A stretch of 64,000 bases of DNA from Odontocerum albicorne (taxonomy: Eukaryota > Arthropoda > Insecta > Trichoptera > Odontoceridae): contig OX463849.1 in NCBI GenBank assembly GCA_949825065.1, positions 37,601,852 through 37,665,851 of the forward strand, in the 5' to 3' direction. Shown in pieces: positions 35,314 through 46,063 of this stretch (the stretch's first letter is position 1; every line of letters starts with the position of its first letter). The position numbers and the translations under genes were made by a program. The notes under the pieces are model-generated. The model was not told where the DNA came from and made no database searches. It worked only from the letters and a program-made list of their open reading frames with translations.

Positions 35314-35414
35314 GTACCCGTCGGTAAGTAATACATAAGTAATACACATCGGGTCATCGTGCGACAGAATTGACGTTCTGCAAAGCCACGTGTATTACTT
35401 ACCGCCGTGTACTG
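35314..35414. mobile_element. MITE, CAGTACCC family (copy 3)
   Basis: Begins GTACCCGTCGGTAAGTAA immediately after copy 2, so the first two bases are missing. It ends CCGCCGTGTACTG and contains a small internal repeat of AGTAATACA. Confidence 0.85.
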
Positions 35415-35619
35415 TTTACATGTATCTTTGCCTATTGACCCAATATCAAATATTCAGTTAAATTTATCAAAAAATTACCATTTGTATTACTAGTTTATTA
35501 TATAACTAGGCTGCAGAGATTTGAAAACCAATATGTACATTGTAAAAAAATTTTTAAACTCCTTTATTAGTGATAATAAATACTTTTTCGGCTTAAACTT
35601 TCGGCAAATGTTGTCGGAT
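35415..35619. other. No gene recognised
   Basis: AT-rich; may include part of the Helitron-like repeat, whose 5' end was not located. Confidence 0.3.
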
Positions 35620-35954
35620 CGTGCAATTTTTGTGAAATTAATATTTAAATCGTAGTGTAAATAGGCCAAAACCCATACGGCTGTCACCAAAGAAAGAATA
35701 CGAGAATTGAATTTTGAATACAAGAGAGCGAGAGAGGAATACTTGGATTCTCTCCGAAAGTAATTCGAAATTTGAATCTCGGCGGGTCCGTGATACTGAA
35801 CGAATTTTAAATACCTAGCTAACAATTTTGAACCGGTGTAAAAGGGGACGATGTATAAATAATATATATAAACAAATTTTACATTTGTGAATATATATTT
35901 TCATAAATGTAGAATTTGTTTTATTTCCGTGAATATTTCACGGGTTGCAACTAG
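35620..35954 (+). mobile_element. Helitron-like non-autonomous element, copy 1 (3' part)
   Basis: The 3' end has the Helitron layout: a 7-bp-stem hairpin CCGTGAATATTTCACGG at 35927-35943, then seven bases, then CTAG at 35951-35954 followed by T. The same terminus and about 300 bp of body (TAAATAGGCCAAAACCC, GAATTTTAAATACCTAGC) recur inverted at 39840-40545. The 5' TC end was not identified. Family assignment rests on the terminus structure. Confidence 0.6.
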
Positions 35955-36034
35955 TTTGAATTATTTACCAATCTGTAGCACTCTAATTTTTTTAGTATTG
36001 TACAATAATGTTTTTTGTTGAATTTGGAATAAAA

Positions 36035-36225
36035 ATAACAAAGGAAATTTACAAAGCGCCGTTTTGAGAGCATACTCTCCTCAAGAGTGCTCTGACTCAC
36101 TATTATTGACAAATTAAAAATATTACGAAAAAAAAAAAAACAAGTTTAGTGTATGGGTAGGAAGGTGGTGGCTGCGGGCATTAGATTAGGAAGTTTCCCG
36201 CGACTGCATATGTTTAGAAAAACCA
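36035..36225 (-). repeat. SINE-B copy
   Basis: Minus-strand copy: GCGGGAAACTTCCTAATC-type head sequence at 36180-36210, an A/T-rich middle with a poly-A run, CTTGAGGAGAGTATGCTCTC and AAACGGCGCTTTGTAAATTTCC. The B box is decayed. Confidence 0.7.
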
Positions 36226-36974
36226 CAGAAAACTTATCAAGCAAATTCGAACTACAAAAAAACATTTGTAAGCATAGATCTTCCGATATGTGCTAAAAAC
36301 ACATTCAACTTTAGGTGAAGTGTAGTATGTGTGTGTAGGATTTAAATGTAATGAAAAAATGAGTTTACTTTCCAAAAAGGGTTCTCTTCAAGTGTTTCCT
36401 AAAGATGCGCCCACCACCCATATTTCTAACACTAGGAGACAGACAATTTACAGATGGAATAGTACTAAATACACCTATACAGTATTCAACATTTTGTTTT
36501 GCAATGTATAATTTCGTCAAGAAGTCCATATTTCTAAAGCAAACAACTACAAAGTTTGAGGAAAACTGTTTCCCGTACAACAATATGATACTAAAGATTA
36601 AATCCTGACTGCAAATAAGGAAAATATTGTAAATACCGTCCTTATAATATATCATGTGAAGTGTGTAATGTTAAATCTTTGGAGTAGTACAATGATCTAA
36701 GGTGTTGAAAGAGGAAACTTAGATGGAAGAGAGCGAATATACTAAAATACCTTTTCCACCCTTTGTATCAAGGAAATATAACTTATTACTATCTCTGAAC
36801 AATCTTAATGTACTCGTATACGCTTTTCTTTTGAAATCTACATAACATATACATATACTCGTACACACTACATGTATTACAATAATTTCAACAAGCTCCT
36901 TCAACATACATATTTCTTGATCGGAGTAGGCCGAAAGGATAATGCGTGAAATTCATTAACCACGACATACGTTC
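36226..36974. other. No gene recognised
   Basis: Two TACTCGTA octamers at 36811 and 36856 and the second copy of a 38-bp repeat at 36874-36911. No coding assignment. Confidence 0.35.
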
Positions 36975-37149
36975 TTCGCTTATCTATAATACATTCGTAC
37001 ATCATCTTATAGAGTTCTTCAAGTTTATCAACATTTCTTTCTTTTGAAATTTCATTCAAACGAAACGAAAATGAATTCTATTTTTTTATATTGAGAGTAA
37101 ATTTTTACGTGCGCTCCACGTGTCAATCCCATATGTCAGTGATTTAAGG
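36975..37149 (+). repeat. Tandem duplication, left unit (before the hAT insertion)
   Basis: Duplicated at 38305-38496 with about 90 per cent identity by eye: CTATAATACATTCGTACATC, TTGAGAGTAAATTTTTA, GTGCGCTCCACGTGTC. The left unit continues after the hAT element at 38202 and ends in the GT tract. Confidence 0.85.
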
Positions 37150-38201
37150 CAGTGGTCCCCAACCCCCGGGCCGCAGCCCGGTACCGGGCCGTGGACCAAA
37201 TGGTACTGGGCCGTGCAAGGGCCTGCTTAAAAATCAAAATTACTTTTGAAAAATCGAACATACCCAATAAAACTTAATTATAGCTTAAAATAATTATTCC
37301 GTTGAAAACCCCTTCACGCTAAGTTACCACCGACCTTCCGACAATACCTGTTCGAGACAACAACTCTGCCGGTGTTCTGGATTAGAGTCATGGCGGAATA
37401 CCCTGAGATTGCCACCACATCACTAAAATCCCTATTGCCATTTCCGACATCCTATCTATGTGAAGCGGGGTTTTCTGCAGTGACAGCAACCAAAACAAAA
37501 CAAAGAAATAAACTGGACATAAGCAAGACACTTCGGGTGTCACAATCTCCTATTACCCCAGATGGAACCATCTCGTTTCAATGAAGCAAGCTCAGGGTTC
37601 TCATTGATTTAGTATTAAGTTAAAATATTAAATCTGTTTTTATTCATTTTTAACGGGTAACTGTATTTTATTTTGAAGGCATGTTTAAACACGATTCAAT
37701 TAAAAATATTAAATCAAAACACATAAAACTTCAACATCAAAACTTAAAGAAAATAGATAAATAACTTTCAAGTTAATATATCTGCAAGATATCAGAATAA
37801 CATTAAAATCCCGATATTAAACCCTAAGCATTCTCAAAATTCATTTCTCTATCTTGGAAAAAAATACTTTCAACCTTCCGTTGAACCTTAAAAATATTGA
37901 AAATACCCATGAATCCAAAAGAAAATTAAAAAATTATCTGAAACTTAATAATCGTTCATTGTTATTATATATTTTTTCTTAATTTTTCCCACAAACCTTG
38001 TGTTTTCTCTACTATTATTTGTCACTATAACTTATGTACCACAGTTGTAAATTTTATTATTATACATTGTACAAATATATTGTTATTAAATTTAAAAAAA
38101 AACTACATTCAATGTGTCCCCCCTCCCCCCCCCCCAGTGGGCCGCGGTAAAATTATGAAACGTTGACCGGTCCGCGGCAACAAAAAGGTTGGGGACCACT
38201 G
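37150..38201 (+). mobile_element. hAT element, internally deleted
   Basis: 1052 bp between CAGTGGTCCCCAACC and GGTTGGGGACCACTG, flanked by an exact 8-bp duplication ATTTAAGG (37142-37149 and 38202-38209). Eight-base target duplications and CAGTGG-type ends are diagnostic of hAT. The subterminal CCGGGCCG/CGGTCCGCGG segments recall the ZBED5/SCAND3-like hAT group. Only the C-terminal part of the transposase remains. Confidence 0.95.
37365..37584 (+). pseudogene. hAT transposase C-terminal dimerisation region
   Basis: About 70 codons: FWIRVMAEYPEIA, then LLPFPTSYLCEAGFSAVT and KQRNKLD. This matches the conserved hAT C-terminal dimerisation motif (hydrophobic stretch, SYLCE-x-GFS). It ends at TGA near 37584. 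The zinc finger and catalytic residues are deleted, so it is a remnant. Confidence 0.88.
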
Positions 38202-38234
38202 ATTTAAGGCATTGCCTTTTCCACTGTTGTGTCA

Positions 38235-38236
<2 letters not shown>

Positions 38237-38304
<68 letters not shown>

Positions 38305-38305
38305 C
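38237..38305. repeat. (TG)n microsatellite
   Basis: About 31 TG repeats ending in a short (CG)n. It lies at the junction between the two tandem-duplication units. Confidence 0.97.
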
Positions 38306-38545
38306 TTCTCTTATCTATAATACATTCGTACATCATCTTATACAGTTCTTCAAGTTTTCTTCGAGTTTCTCAACATTTCTTTCTTTTGAAATTTCACCCA
38401 AACGAAACGAAATGAAAATGAGTTCAATTTTTTTATATTGAGAGTAAATTTTTAAGTGCGCTCCACGTGTCGATCCCATATGTCAGTGATTTAAGGCATT
38501 GCTTTTTCCACTGTTGTGTCATCTGTGTGTGCGTGCTTGCGTGTG
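38305..38545 (+). repeat. Tandem duplication, right unit with empty hAT site
   Basis: Second copy of the 36975-37149 unit. It contains an uninterrupted GTCAGTGATTTAAGGCATTGC at 38482-38502, i.e. a single ATTTAAGG (38489-38496) with no element, matching the site occupied in the left unit. It ends in a degenerate TG-rich stretch. Confidence 0.9.
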
Positions 38546-39157
38546 TGTGTGTGTTTGGGTGGGTGTTTATGTGTGTATACTTTGAGGAAGTGTTTGTGTC
38601 GTTATATTCTCTTTAGCTTGTTTATGGTCCCTACCCATCTCCTCTCCCCCCCCCCTCGTCCGTTGAATCCTGGTGGCTTTGTTAAGGTTCCAGCGTCCTC
38701 CCGATCGCCCCGTCCCGCCCTACAGCCCCCGCTGCTGCTAGAAATTTCATTCAACTGCTCTCACTATGCTTTTCTTGATTTACCTCTAAAAACTCCCCCC
38801 CCCCACGTTTGAAGTTAAGTTTAATATATATTAAATAACATTTCAAGTTGAAATTGAATTGAAAACTCCAGCGCACCACAGTTTCTTTTTAAAAGTTCCT
38901 GAATTAAAAAAACTCTATATGAACCAAGCTCTGTAATGTAATCAACGTATTTTTCTTTTACTCAAAAATCAAGCGTACAAAATATAATTCTTTGCATTGT
39001 GAGGTAAGTCATATACGAGTAGTACGAAAATTTAAATTATTATCAACGATATTCGAACTGGCGTACATAGACAGTGCACAGGATACTTATAAAAAGAGCT
39101 GTATCGAATGTCTTAGTTTGAGAAAAGAGTGTTAAAAAATATTTTAGAACATATACA
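38546..39157. other. No gene recognised; C-rich patches
   Basis: Two poly-C runs (about 38646 and 38797) surround a CCT/CCG-rich stretch. It resembles decayed repeat or UTR sequence; no frame is convincing. TACGAGTA octamer at 39014-39021. Confidence 0.3.
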
Positions 39158-39314
39158 GGGTACAGCAGCGGTAGGAGTATGGTGGTTCAGGAACAATTCG
39201 CTCCATCTCCCAGAAACGCCTCAAAACCGCCAGTGTAAGGGTCAAGCGATGAGCAAAAATGTTGGTCAGGATTCGGGAATAGTACGTCAGGATTCGGGAA
39301 GCAGACCACCCTGT
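39158..39314. mobile_element. Possible short TA-flanked element
   Basis: TA-CAGGGT at the left and ACCCTG-TA at the right, about 157 bp apart. Only six to eight terminal bases pair, but the sequence matches the CAGGGT ends of the other Tc1/mariner derivatives here. Weak evidence. Confidence 0.3.
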
Positions 39315-39464
39315 AGACGATGACAGTGTTTTCTGTAAAATATGTTAGTGAACTTGGAAATATTTGACGAGATGGACTGTTGAGAGAAAAGGCGATGGAT
39401 TGCCAGAAGTATTAATTTACCTCGATGATGTCTATCTAGGCATCATCGACGAGGCTACAGCTAT

Positions 39465-39685
39465 TCGTCGTTGCCGGGCCTCGTAGTCGAGGATCCCCTC
39501 GTCACTCCAACGTCAATCTTGAACTGCTCCTCTACGTCGATCATGAGATCTTCAGTGAGAAAACAGCCCGATCCTAAATGCGCACTCCCTCCCGCAGATG
39601 CCACAGACATGTGGACCCTGCTGAGCCGCCTGGCAATGCTGACGCATGTTCGCAGCGCGTTGACTGTTTAAGCTGGCTGACTACA
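39465..39685 (-). pseudogene. LINE family H C-terminus
   Basis: The minus strand reads HVCGICGRECAFRIGLFSH, a stop, then RSH, and ends in a CAACGACGA tail. It is homologous to 63495-63750. The CxxCGxxCxxxIGLxSHxRSH pattern is a zinc-finger-like ending found downstream of RT in some arthropod LINEs. One stop and 5' truncation. Confidence 0.65.
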
Positions 39686-39839
39686 TCTATTAAGGAGCGT
39701 ATGACCATCAAAGATAAGCTGTAATGTAAACACATAATAAATAGATTCATTTCTGTAAAATATGCATTTCTACTGTACACAAATAAATAAATAGTAATTA
39801 TTAACATCCACTTACTCGTACTTACATATTATTACATTA

Positions 39840-40545
<706 letters not shown>

Positions 40546-42593
40546 AAGGAACACGAGCCCATATTTTTACACCGAATTGCCTATATTAAAAAAAACTATA
40601 TTCTGTTATAGTTTTGACGCATCCATGAACCTTATCAAATCAAATGTACCTAATTCTGTTTCTAGGACGAATCGCCTGAATAAAAATATTCAATCTTGGA
40701 TAGATTATTTTCATGTGTTCAACTTTTTCCCTTAGTGTATGTAGCTAGTTCAATACACTGTATTATTCCAAAAGTTAATGGCCTTGCGTCCAAAGTATTT
40801 TAACGCCCTCGATACGATGGAGATTTCTTTCTGCGTAGTGTACTTTCCCATATAAAACTTTTCGATATAAGTCTATAATCGAGAAATACGTAGAATTTCT
40901 AACTATATAAGGGGTCAAAATAATATGTAGCCTCAATTTAGACTCGGTCGCATTTTTGGTATATAACGATACTAATTTGATTTTGGTATATAACGATATC
41001 AATTATAACGATTTGGTGAAAATTTTCGACATACTCGTACAATTCTGGTATTTCTTTGTCGATGGTATAGTTAATCACTGTGTCTTTGTCATGTAATATT
41101 TTTCTCTTATTTCTTTATTTTAACCATGTCATTTCTTTTAATAAGTATCAAAATCTCAAGTATAGAGTTATTTTGTGAAAATTTTAAAAAGATCCTCGAC
41201 AGACTTACCTTTCAACTATTTGATATCATGCTAGTGCTCTCTTTTGCAATGTCCATTTTCTCTACTTCCTGACCCATTGTGGAGCAATTATAATATCCTG
41301 AATACATCATCGTGCTTCTAACCACAGACGTGACGTACGCCCCGCGCCGTGTGGAAAGGTATCGCCTTTTTGGACGATGAATGATAGCCAATGGTAGCGT
41401 TATCTACCACAAAATAATTATATTCCGGTAACAGGTCCGGCTGAAAAGAATGAATACATTATTTATCTACTGTGAAAAGTATTTAGGTATATCAAAACCT
41501 CGAATTGCTAAGCTTCTTTAATCTTTCCCTTCCTGTGCTAAAAAAATCCGCACGTTCCGATACTTTTTATTCAATACACATGTAAAAATGAGCGATTTAA
41601 AATCGAAAAAATAAGAACATTCATAGCCAATCGCTTAAATTAATTAAATTCGAAGTCAAAAGGGATAATAATTTAAATTTAATTGCTGAAAACATGAAAA
41701 AAACATCGGCCGATGTTCACAAAACGGGTGAAGAGACCACCTCAAATGGATGCCCGAGAGCTACTGAAGCGAGAAAAGCGAGCAAATTGAGATTCTATTT
41801 CTTGCGTTCCCATATACCGAAGTAGATTGAGCGTGAGACGTAAATAGCGTCGCTTCCTCACCCATAGCGGTTTTTTAGAATTGATATACCTATGACACAC
41901 ACACACTGGCACACGTTTGATTGTATTGGTGAATTTATTCCCGATTTTCACAAAATACTTGTACTATATATCTGATGTGGCCGATAAGTGCTAATTATTA
42001 TAATATTATTTTTTCATTCTATGCGTAAATGTATAACGGAGGAATACCTAAAATCTGAACCCAGTATTTATTATATTTGTAGAGATATTAAAGTTTTTAG
42101 AAGCAATGTGTTCTAGTTACACATCACAGGGAAGGAAGGGTTAAACTTAAAATAGCTATAAGAAACCACGGTGGCCCCAAAAAGAGGTAAAAGTACCATC
42201 TTAAGTCCAGTCCAGTGGAGAAGCACCGTGATTGAACGGGTGAGACGGTAATACACGACCATGAAAAAAGATAAATGCATGAAACGAAAAAGGCGCTCAG
42301 TATTGAGTCTCTAGATACCACCTGGAGGTATTTATAGTATATGTTGCAGAAGAGTGTGCGGATCTAGAATTGGACTCTCAATCCACCTCAGATAGGACCT
42401 AATGAACTGACAATTCTACTCGTATGCAAGGGATTACTAACTAAGGATGTAAGATTAATCATTTTTAAACAATGAGGTTCTTATGGAAGTGATTCATAAA
42501 AATATTCACGCTATAAATTAATACTCCCCTTTATGATTGTAGCCTCATTACAGATTGATATATTGACTAATTTTAATAAAAATATTTTTTCAA
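40546..42593. other. No gene recognised
   Basis: About 2 kb of mostly AT-rich DNA. It contains a short local duplication of TTTTTGGTATATAACGATA near 40953-41000 and TACTCGTA octamers at 41032 and 42417. A GC-richer stretch at 42120-42330 has no usable frame. No family assigned. Confidence 0.35.
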
Positions 42594-43355
42594 CTACCTA
42601 ACTGGTTATCGGCGATGATTCTTTCTTCTATGTTGTTTATATATTTAACGACACCTATAAGCATACCTATAAATGGAGCAAAGTCCTATTTATAAAAAAA
42701 CATATACGAAATAACCAAAAATATTCCAAGTCACATAAAGCCAGCTTTTTACACTAATTTTAATCTCCGGAATCTCTTATTTAATGGGAAAGGCAAAAAT
42801 GGAATACTTAGCAACAGTGGTGTGTATAAACTTTTATGTACTAACTGATAATTTCTATATAGGAAAGACAGGAAGATCTTTTGAAAAGAGATTTCGTGAA
42901 CACAAATCCGCTTTAACAAATCCTCGGATTTATTCTGAAATGGCTAATCATTGTCACCGTGAAAACCATACTTTTTCTATCGATGATGCCAAATTCTTAC
43001 ATATCAGTAGTAACGGAAATAAATTGGACAGATTAGAGGCCTTAGAAATTTCTAAGTCAGTACATCGAACCGAACATCTAGTGAACAATTATATCCCAAA
43101 AATCTCTCCGCTCTTGGCCGAAATCGTCCCATGCCTCCCTCATCCCTCAGCCCCCAACCGTTGAAGCGTGTATATCGGTACCAGTTCGAACAGAATTTAG
43201 TCTTGTTTGTGCTCCCCTGAAGATGAGGTGAAAGCCTTGAAACCGGTAGGGTTATACCGTCACAAAAAAGTGGAATAAATAGTGTTTGATAAAAATTAAT
43301 TACAAATTATTTCTACTCTTAACAGCTACCTAACTGATTATCGGCGATGATTCTT
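42594..43355 (+). mobile_element. Penelope-like element, 3' part
   Basis: Contains a GIY-YIG endonuclease remnant followed by a 3' region with CTGAAGATGAGG and GAAACCGGTAG. It is bracketed by 30-bp direct repeats containing ACTGGTTATCGGCGATGATT or a one-base variant (42594-42623 and 43326-43355), reminiscent of the partly tandem, pseudo-LTR arrangement of Penelope elements. No RT is present. Confidence 0.65.
42784..43164 (+). pseudogene. GIY-YIG endonuclease of a Penelope-like element
   Basis: 126 open codons. Residues 17-40 carry the core FYV-x6-YIGKTGRSF-x-KRFREH: the YIG at 25-27, conserved Arg residues and His40. Downstream are SEMANHCHRENHTF and LEALEISKS, the usual Penelope C-terminal order, and PKISPLL near the end. 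Penelope elements use this nuclease with an upstream RT to insert copies. Here the RT is absent and the first Tyr of the GIY motif is altered or shifted (the expected G-x-Y-x-L-x-C is blurred), so it is a truncated remnant. The ATG used is probably not the natural start. Confidence 0.8.
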
Positions 43356-43389
43356 GTTACTATAAACAAAATATTATGTATTATATTTA

Positions 43390-43745
43390 TACAAAAAATC
43401 GTCGTCGTCGTTGCTTGGTCTCGTATTCGAAGATCCCCTCGCCATTCCAACATCAATTCAGTTGGAAAGCGAAGCTGTGCCGTGGAGTTTTCATTTTGTT
43501 TCTATTTAAGTGAGTGAGCCGTTGCAAGCCAGCAAACTCACCGGGCACACCACTGCACTGGATCCGAATGGCACACCAAAGTGAAACGATCGAAGCACAC
43601 CGGCGTGTTTTTTTCTCTCTCTTTTTTGAAATAATAGATATGATCGAAATCATAAGTATCCTTATACCCCCGAATATTGGGCGAACCAATACCTGTGTCA
43701 TCCGAGGGAAGTAGCACAGCGTTGCGTTATAAAAATGAAACTCCA
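43390..43745 (-). repeat. SINE-C, near full length
   Basis: Inverted relative of 8926-9300. On the minus strand it has a CTCGGATGACACAGG segment, GGATCCAGTGCAGTGG, GTGAGTTTGCTGG, TTGGAATGGCGAGGGGATC and an (ACG)n-like tail at 43398-43412. The tRNA-like head is mostly lost. Confidence 0.8.
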
Positions 43746-44154
43746 TATTTCAAAAAAGTCTGATAAAAAAATCAAATAAAATTGACATCCCCATTAATAT
43801 TAAAATACAGAGAACTTGATAATCATAAAGAGTCGAATAGATTTTTTTTCTGGACTGAACTCTTATTCTCACACGTTAAAGTGTCACATGCATTGAATTC
43901 ATTGAAAATTGTAGAAACTGTCATCATATTTATCGTCTAATTTTAATACATTTATAAGTCTTACTGCTGATCGAGGAAATCACGATTGGTAATCCCATTA
44001 CTGTAAAACTGTTGAGTAGTTTGGCAAATGTTGAAACAAAATCAAAAGTTACTTAAACTTAAGGAAATGCGAGAATACAACTTAATATTCCTTGATATGG
44101 CGTGCCAACTCAAGAAAACATTACCCATATAGCTCAACAACAATTTAATTTGTA
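43746..44154. other. No gene recognised
   Basis: AT-rich; nothing assigned. Confidence 0.35.
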
Positions 44155-44315
44155 CTGTTCTGTTACACTTTTGTTATATACAGTAAAACCTAGCGAGCTT
44201 TTTTCTATGTGGTAAACTGTTCTAAACAACCGGAATGGTGTTAAGACCTTCAGTGAAAATCAGATAGGAAACCTTTTAAAAAAACGAGTACCTACGCCAT
44301 AGAGGTCGTCATTTC
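44155..44315 (-). repeat. SINE-A, B box lost
   Basis: GTTACACTTTTGTTATATAC, CTATGTGGTAAACTG, ACCTTCAGTGAAAATCAG and a terminal AGAGGTCGTCAT on the minus strand. Confidence 0.7.
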
Positions 44316-44639
44316 ATTTCTATAGATCAGAAAAACAAAACATTATATTAGAACTTACAATATGTTTTTAAGTGTTTTTTAAGTGAAGCGATTTGATACA
44401 TTCTACAGAAAACTTCGAAAATCGTTACTTTTTAATTTTCGGTTAGTACTTCTAATAACTCTTTCTCTCACAGAAATACGAGTAAACATACAACATATGC
44501 TCATCAAAATGTTCATCAAAACGTGTAGAGTAATTTGAAATAACTCAATTTTGAAAAGTATCTGACAACACTCGTAAATAGTGTGTTGATTATTTAAAAA
44601 AATAATTCATTTGAAAAATGCTCATATTTTTACAATAAT
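44316..44639. other. No gene recognised
   Basis: TACGAGTA octamer at 44477-44484. Otherwise nothing was seen. Confidence 0.35.
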
Positions 44640-44830
44640 CATTATTTTCATATTCTTCTCCTTTCGGGTCGGAGTGCAGTCTCGCCAGCGCAGATCTCCT
44701 CTATTAATCGCGTTCATAGGCCTTCTTCACCCAGTCGAGTTCTAGTATTTTCTCACACAGATACTCCACCTGATTCTTCCAGCTTCTTCTCATATGACTC
44801 ATTGGTCTTCCTTCGGGACTAGCTATGAAA
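44640..44830 (-). pseudogene. LINE C-terminal fragment, family 2
   Basis: The minus strand reads PEGRPMSHMRRSWKNQVEYL, then LELDWVKKAYERD and ARLHSDP with stops. The G-R-P...W-x-x-Q motif and the W/D/R spacing match C-termini of RTE- or CR1-like LINEs. Confidence 0.5.
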
Positions 44831-44899
44831 AATGTTCAAGAAATTCTTGTTGCAGTTCAACTCGATTTATTTTATGAGCTTGTTAAGGATTCCTCAGAT

Positions 44900-45700
44900 T
44901 ACTGATACGAATAATGACATAAATACATATATATATTATATAATACAATACTATGACGCTTTTTTCTTATCGAAGTGAACACAGAGAACAGAGCATCAGA
45001 CTTTCCTATCGCGACACATCTATCGCATCTTGTAAATCCATACACCTTCTTATACAACATACGCGATTTATCTGACTTTCTACGTTTCATTCTTTCAAAA
45101 TATCATTCCTTTGATCCAATCACTCTTTCCTTGATATTTTACCACTCTTTTTATTCGCATTTACATCGTATATTTGTTTTGTCAGTCTTTCATCATTCAT
45201 TCGTTCTACATGCCCAAACTATTTCAGAGTGCTCTTCTTCATCTTACTCAACACATCAGCCTTAAGTTCGATTTCATCCCTAATCACTTCGTTCCGTATT
45301 TTGTCATAAATTGTCACCTCGTGCATTCTTCTCAATAAACGCATTTCTTCAAAATTTATTCGACTGCTTTCAGTATTTCTCCACGTCCACGTTTCGCCCC
45401 CATACATCATAATTGATACTAAAATAATGTTATGGATTAATATTTTAGCAGATGTTGATACTGTCTGGTTCAAGTATATATGTTTTAGTGCCCCATTGAC
45501 TTTGTTTCCTATTGCTACATTGTGTTCGATGTCCCTCGTTACTCTTCCCATAATGTGAAAAAATACTACCTAATTAGCAGAATTAGTCAACTTGCTCTAA
45601 TCATTCATAGCTAGCTCACCCGTATATCGTGTCCATATTTCACTCCCATACATTAAAGTTGTTACTACATTGTCAGAATGCTCTTCTTCGTACTAAATAA
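44900..45700 (-). pseudogene. LINE family 1, RT end to 3' end
   Basis: The minus strand is open from 45551 to 45219 (about 110 codons): GRVTRDIEHNVAIGNKVNGAL, LIHNIILVSIMMYGGETWTW, RINFEEMRLLRRM and RNEVIRDEIELKADVLSKM. It continues with FGHVERMNDERLTKQIY after one stop. Upstream pieces before 45551 resemble an FCYLGSIIS motif. This is the thumb and connection region after the RT palm. Frameshifts and stops make it a pseudogene. Confidence 0.78.
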
Positions 45701-45857
45701 ATCACTGTTAAGTCTTCATACATATTTAGTCACTTTATTCCGTATTCCGACGTGAAAAAAATAATCAATAAGTTATTTTTAATTATATATACTCGTATAT
45801 TATTTCTTGAATCTTCGAAAAGACTTTAGTTTCACTTTGTGGTGCCATGTTTTATGT

Positions 45858-46063
45858 AAAAATAAATAAAACACCAACTTTATATTTTTGTGTTCCCCAC
45901 TGGTTTATTTTGAGTTTACTACCGGTTTCGAAGACCTCCGTCTCTATCGTCAGGTGAAGATAAACCTGACGATGAAGACGGAGGTCTTCGAAACCGGTAG
46001 TAAACTCAAAATAAACCAGTGGTGAACACAAAAATATAAAGAAAGTGTTTTATTTATTTATTT
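45858..46063. repeat. Inverted repeat, about 97-bp arms
   Basis: Left arm about 45858-45954 and right arm 45965-46063, about 95 per cent matched, with a 10-bp spacer. Each arm contains CTGACGATGAAGACGG (or a variant), GGTCTTCGAAACCGGTAG and AAACTCAAAATAAACCAG. The same CTGANGATGA to GAAACCGGTAG signature sits downstream of the Penelope GIY-YIG frame at 43217-43249. Confidence 0.9.

Noticed and set aside
38516..38812. 98-codon frame with Cys/Val and Pro-rich segments
   Set aside because: It is generated by the degenerate TG repeat and C-rich patches; no domain was seen.
42124..42321. 65-codon hydrophobic minus-strand frame
   Set aside because: No signal for a real membrane protein beyond composition and no start context; the plus strand shows equal, broken coding similarity to nothing known.
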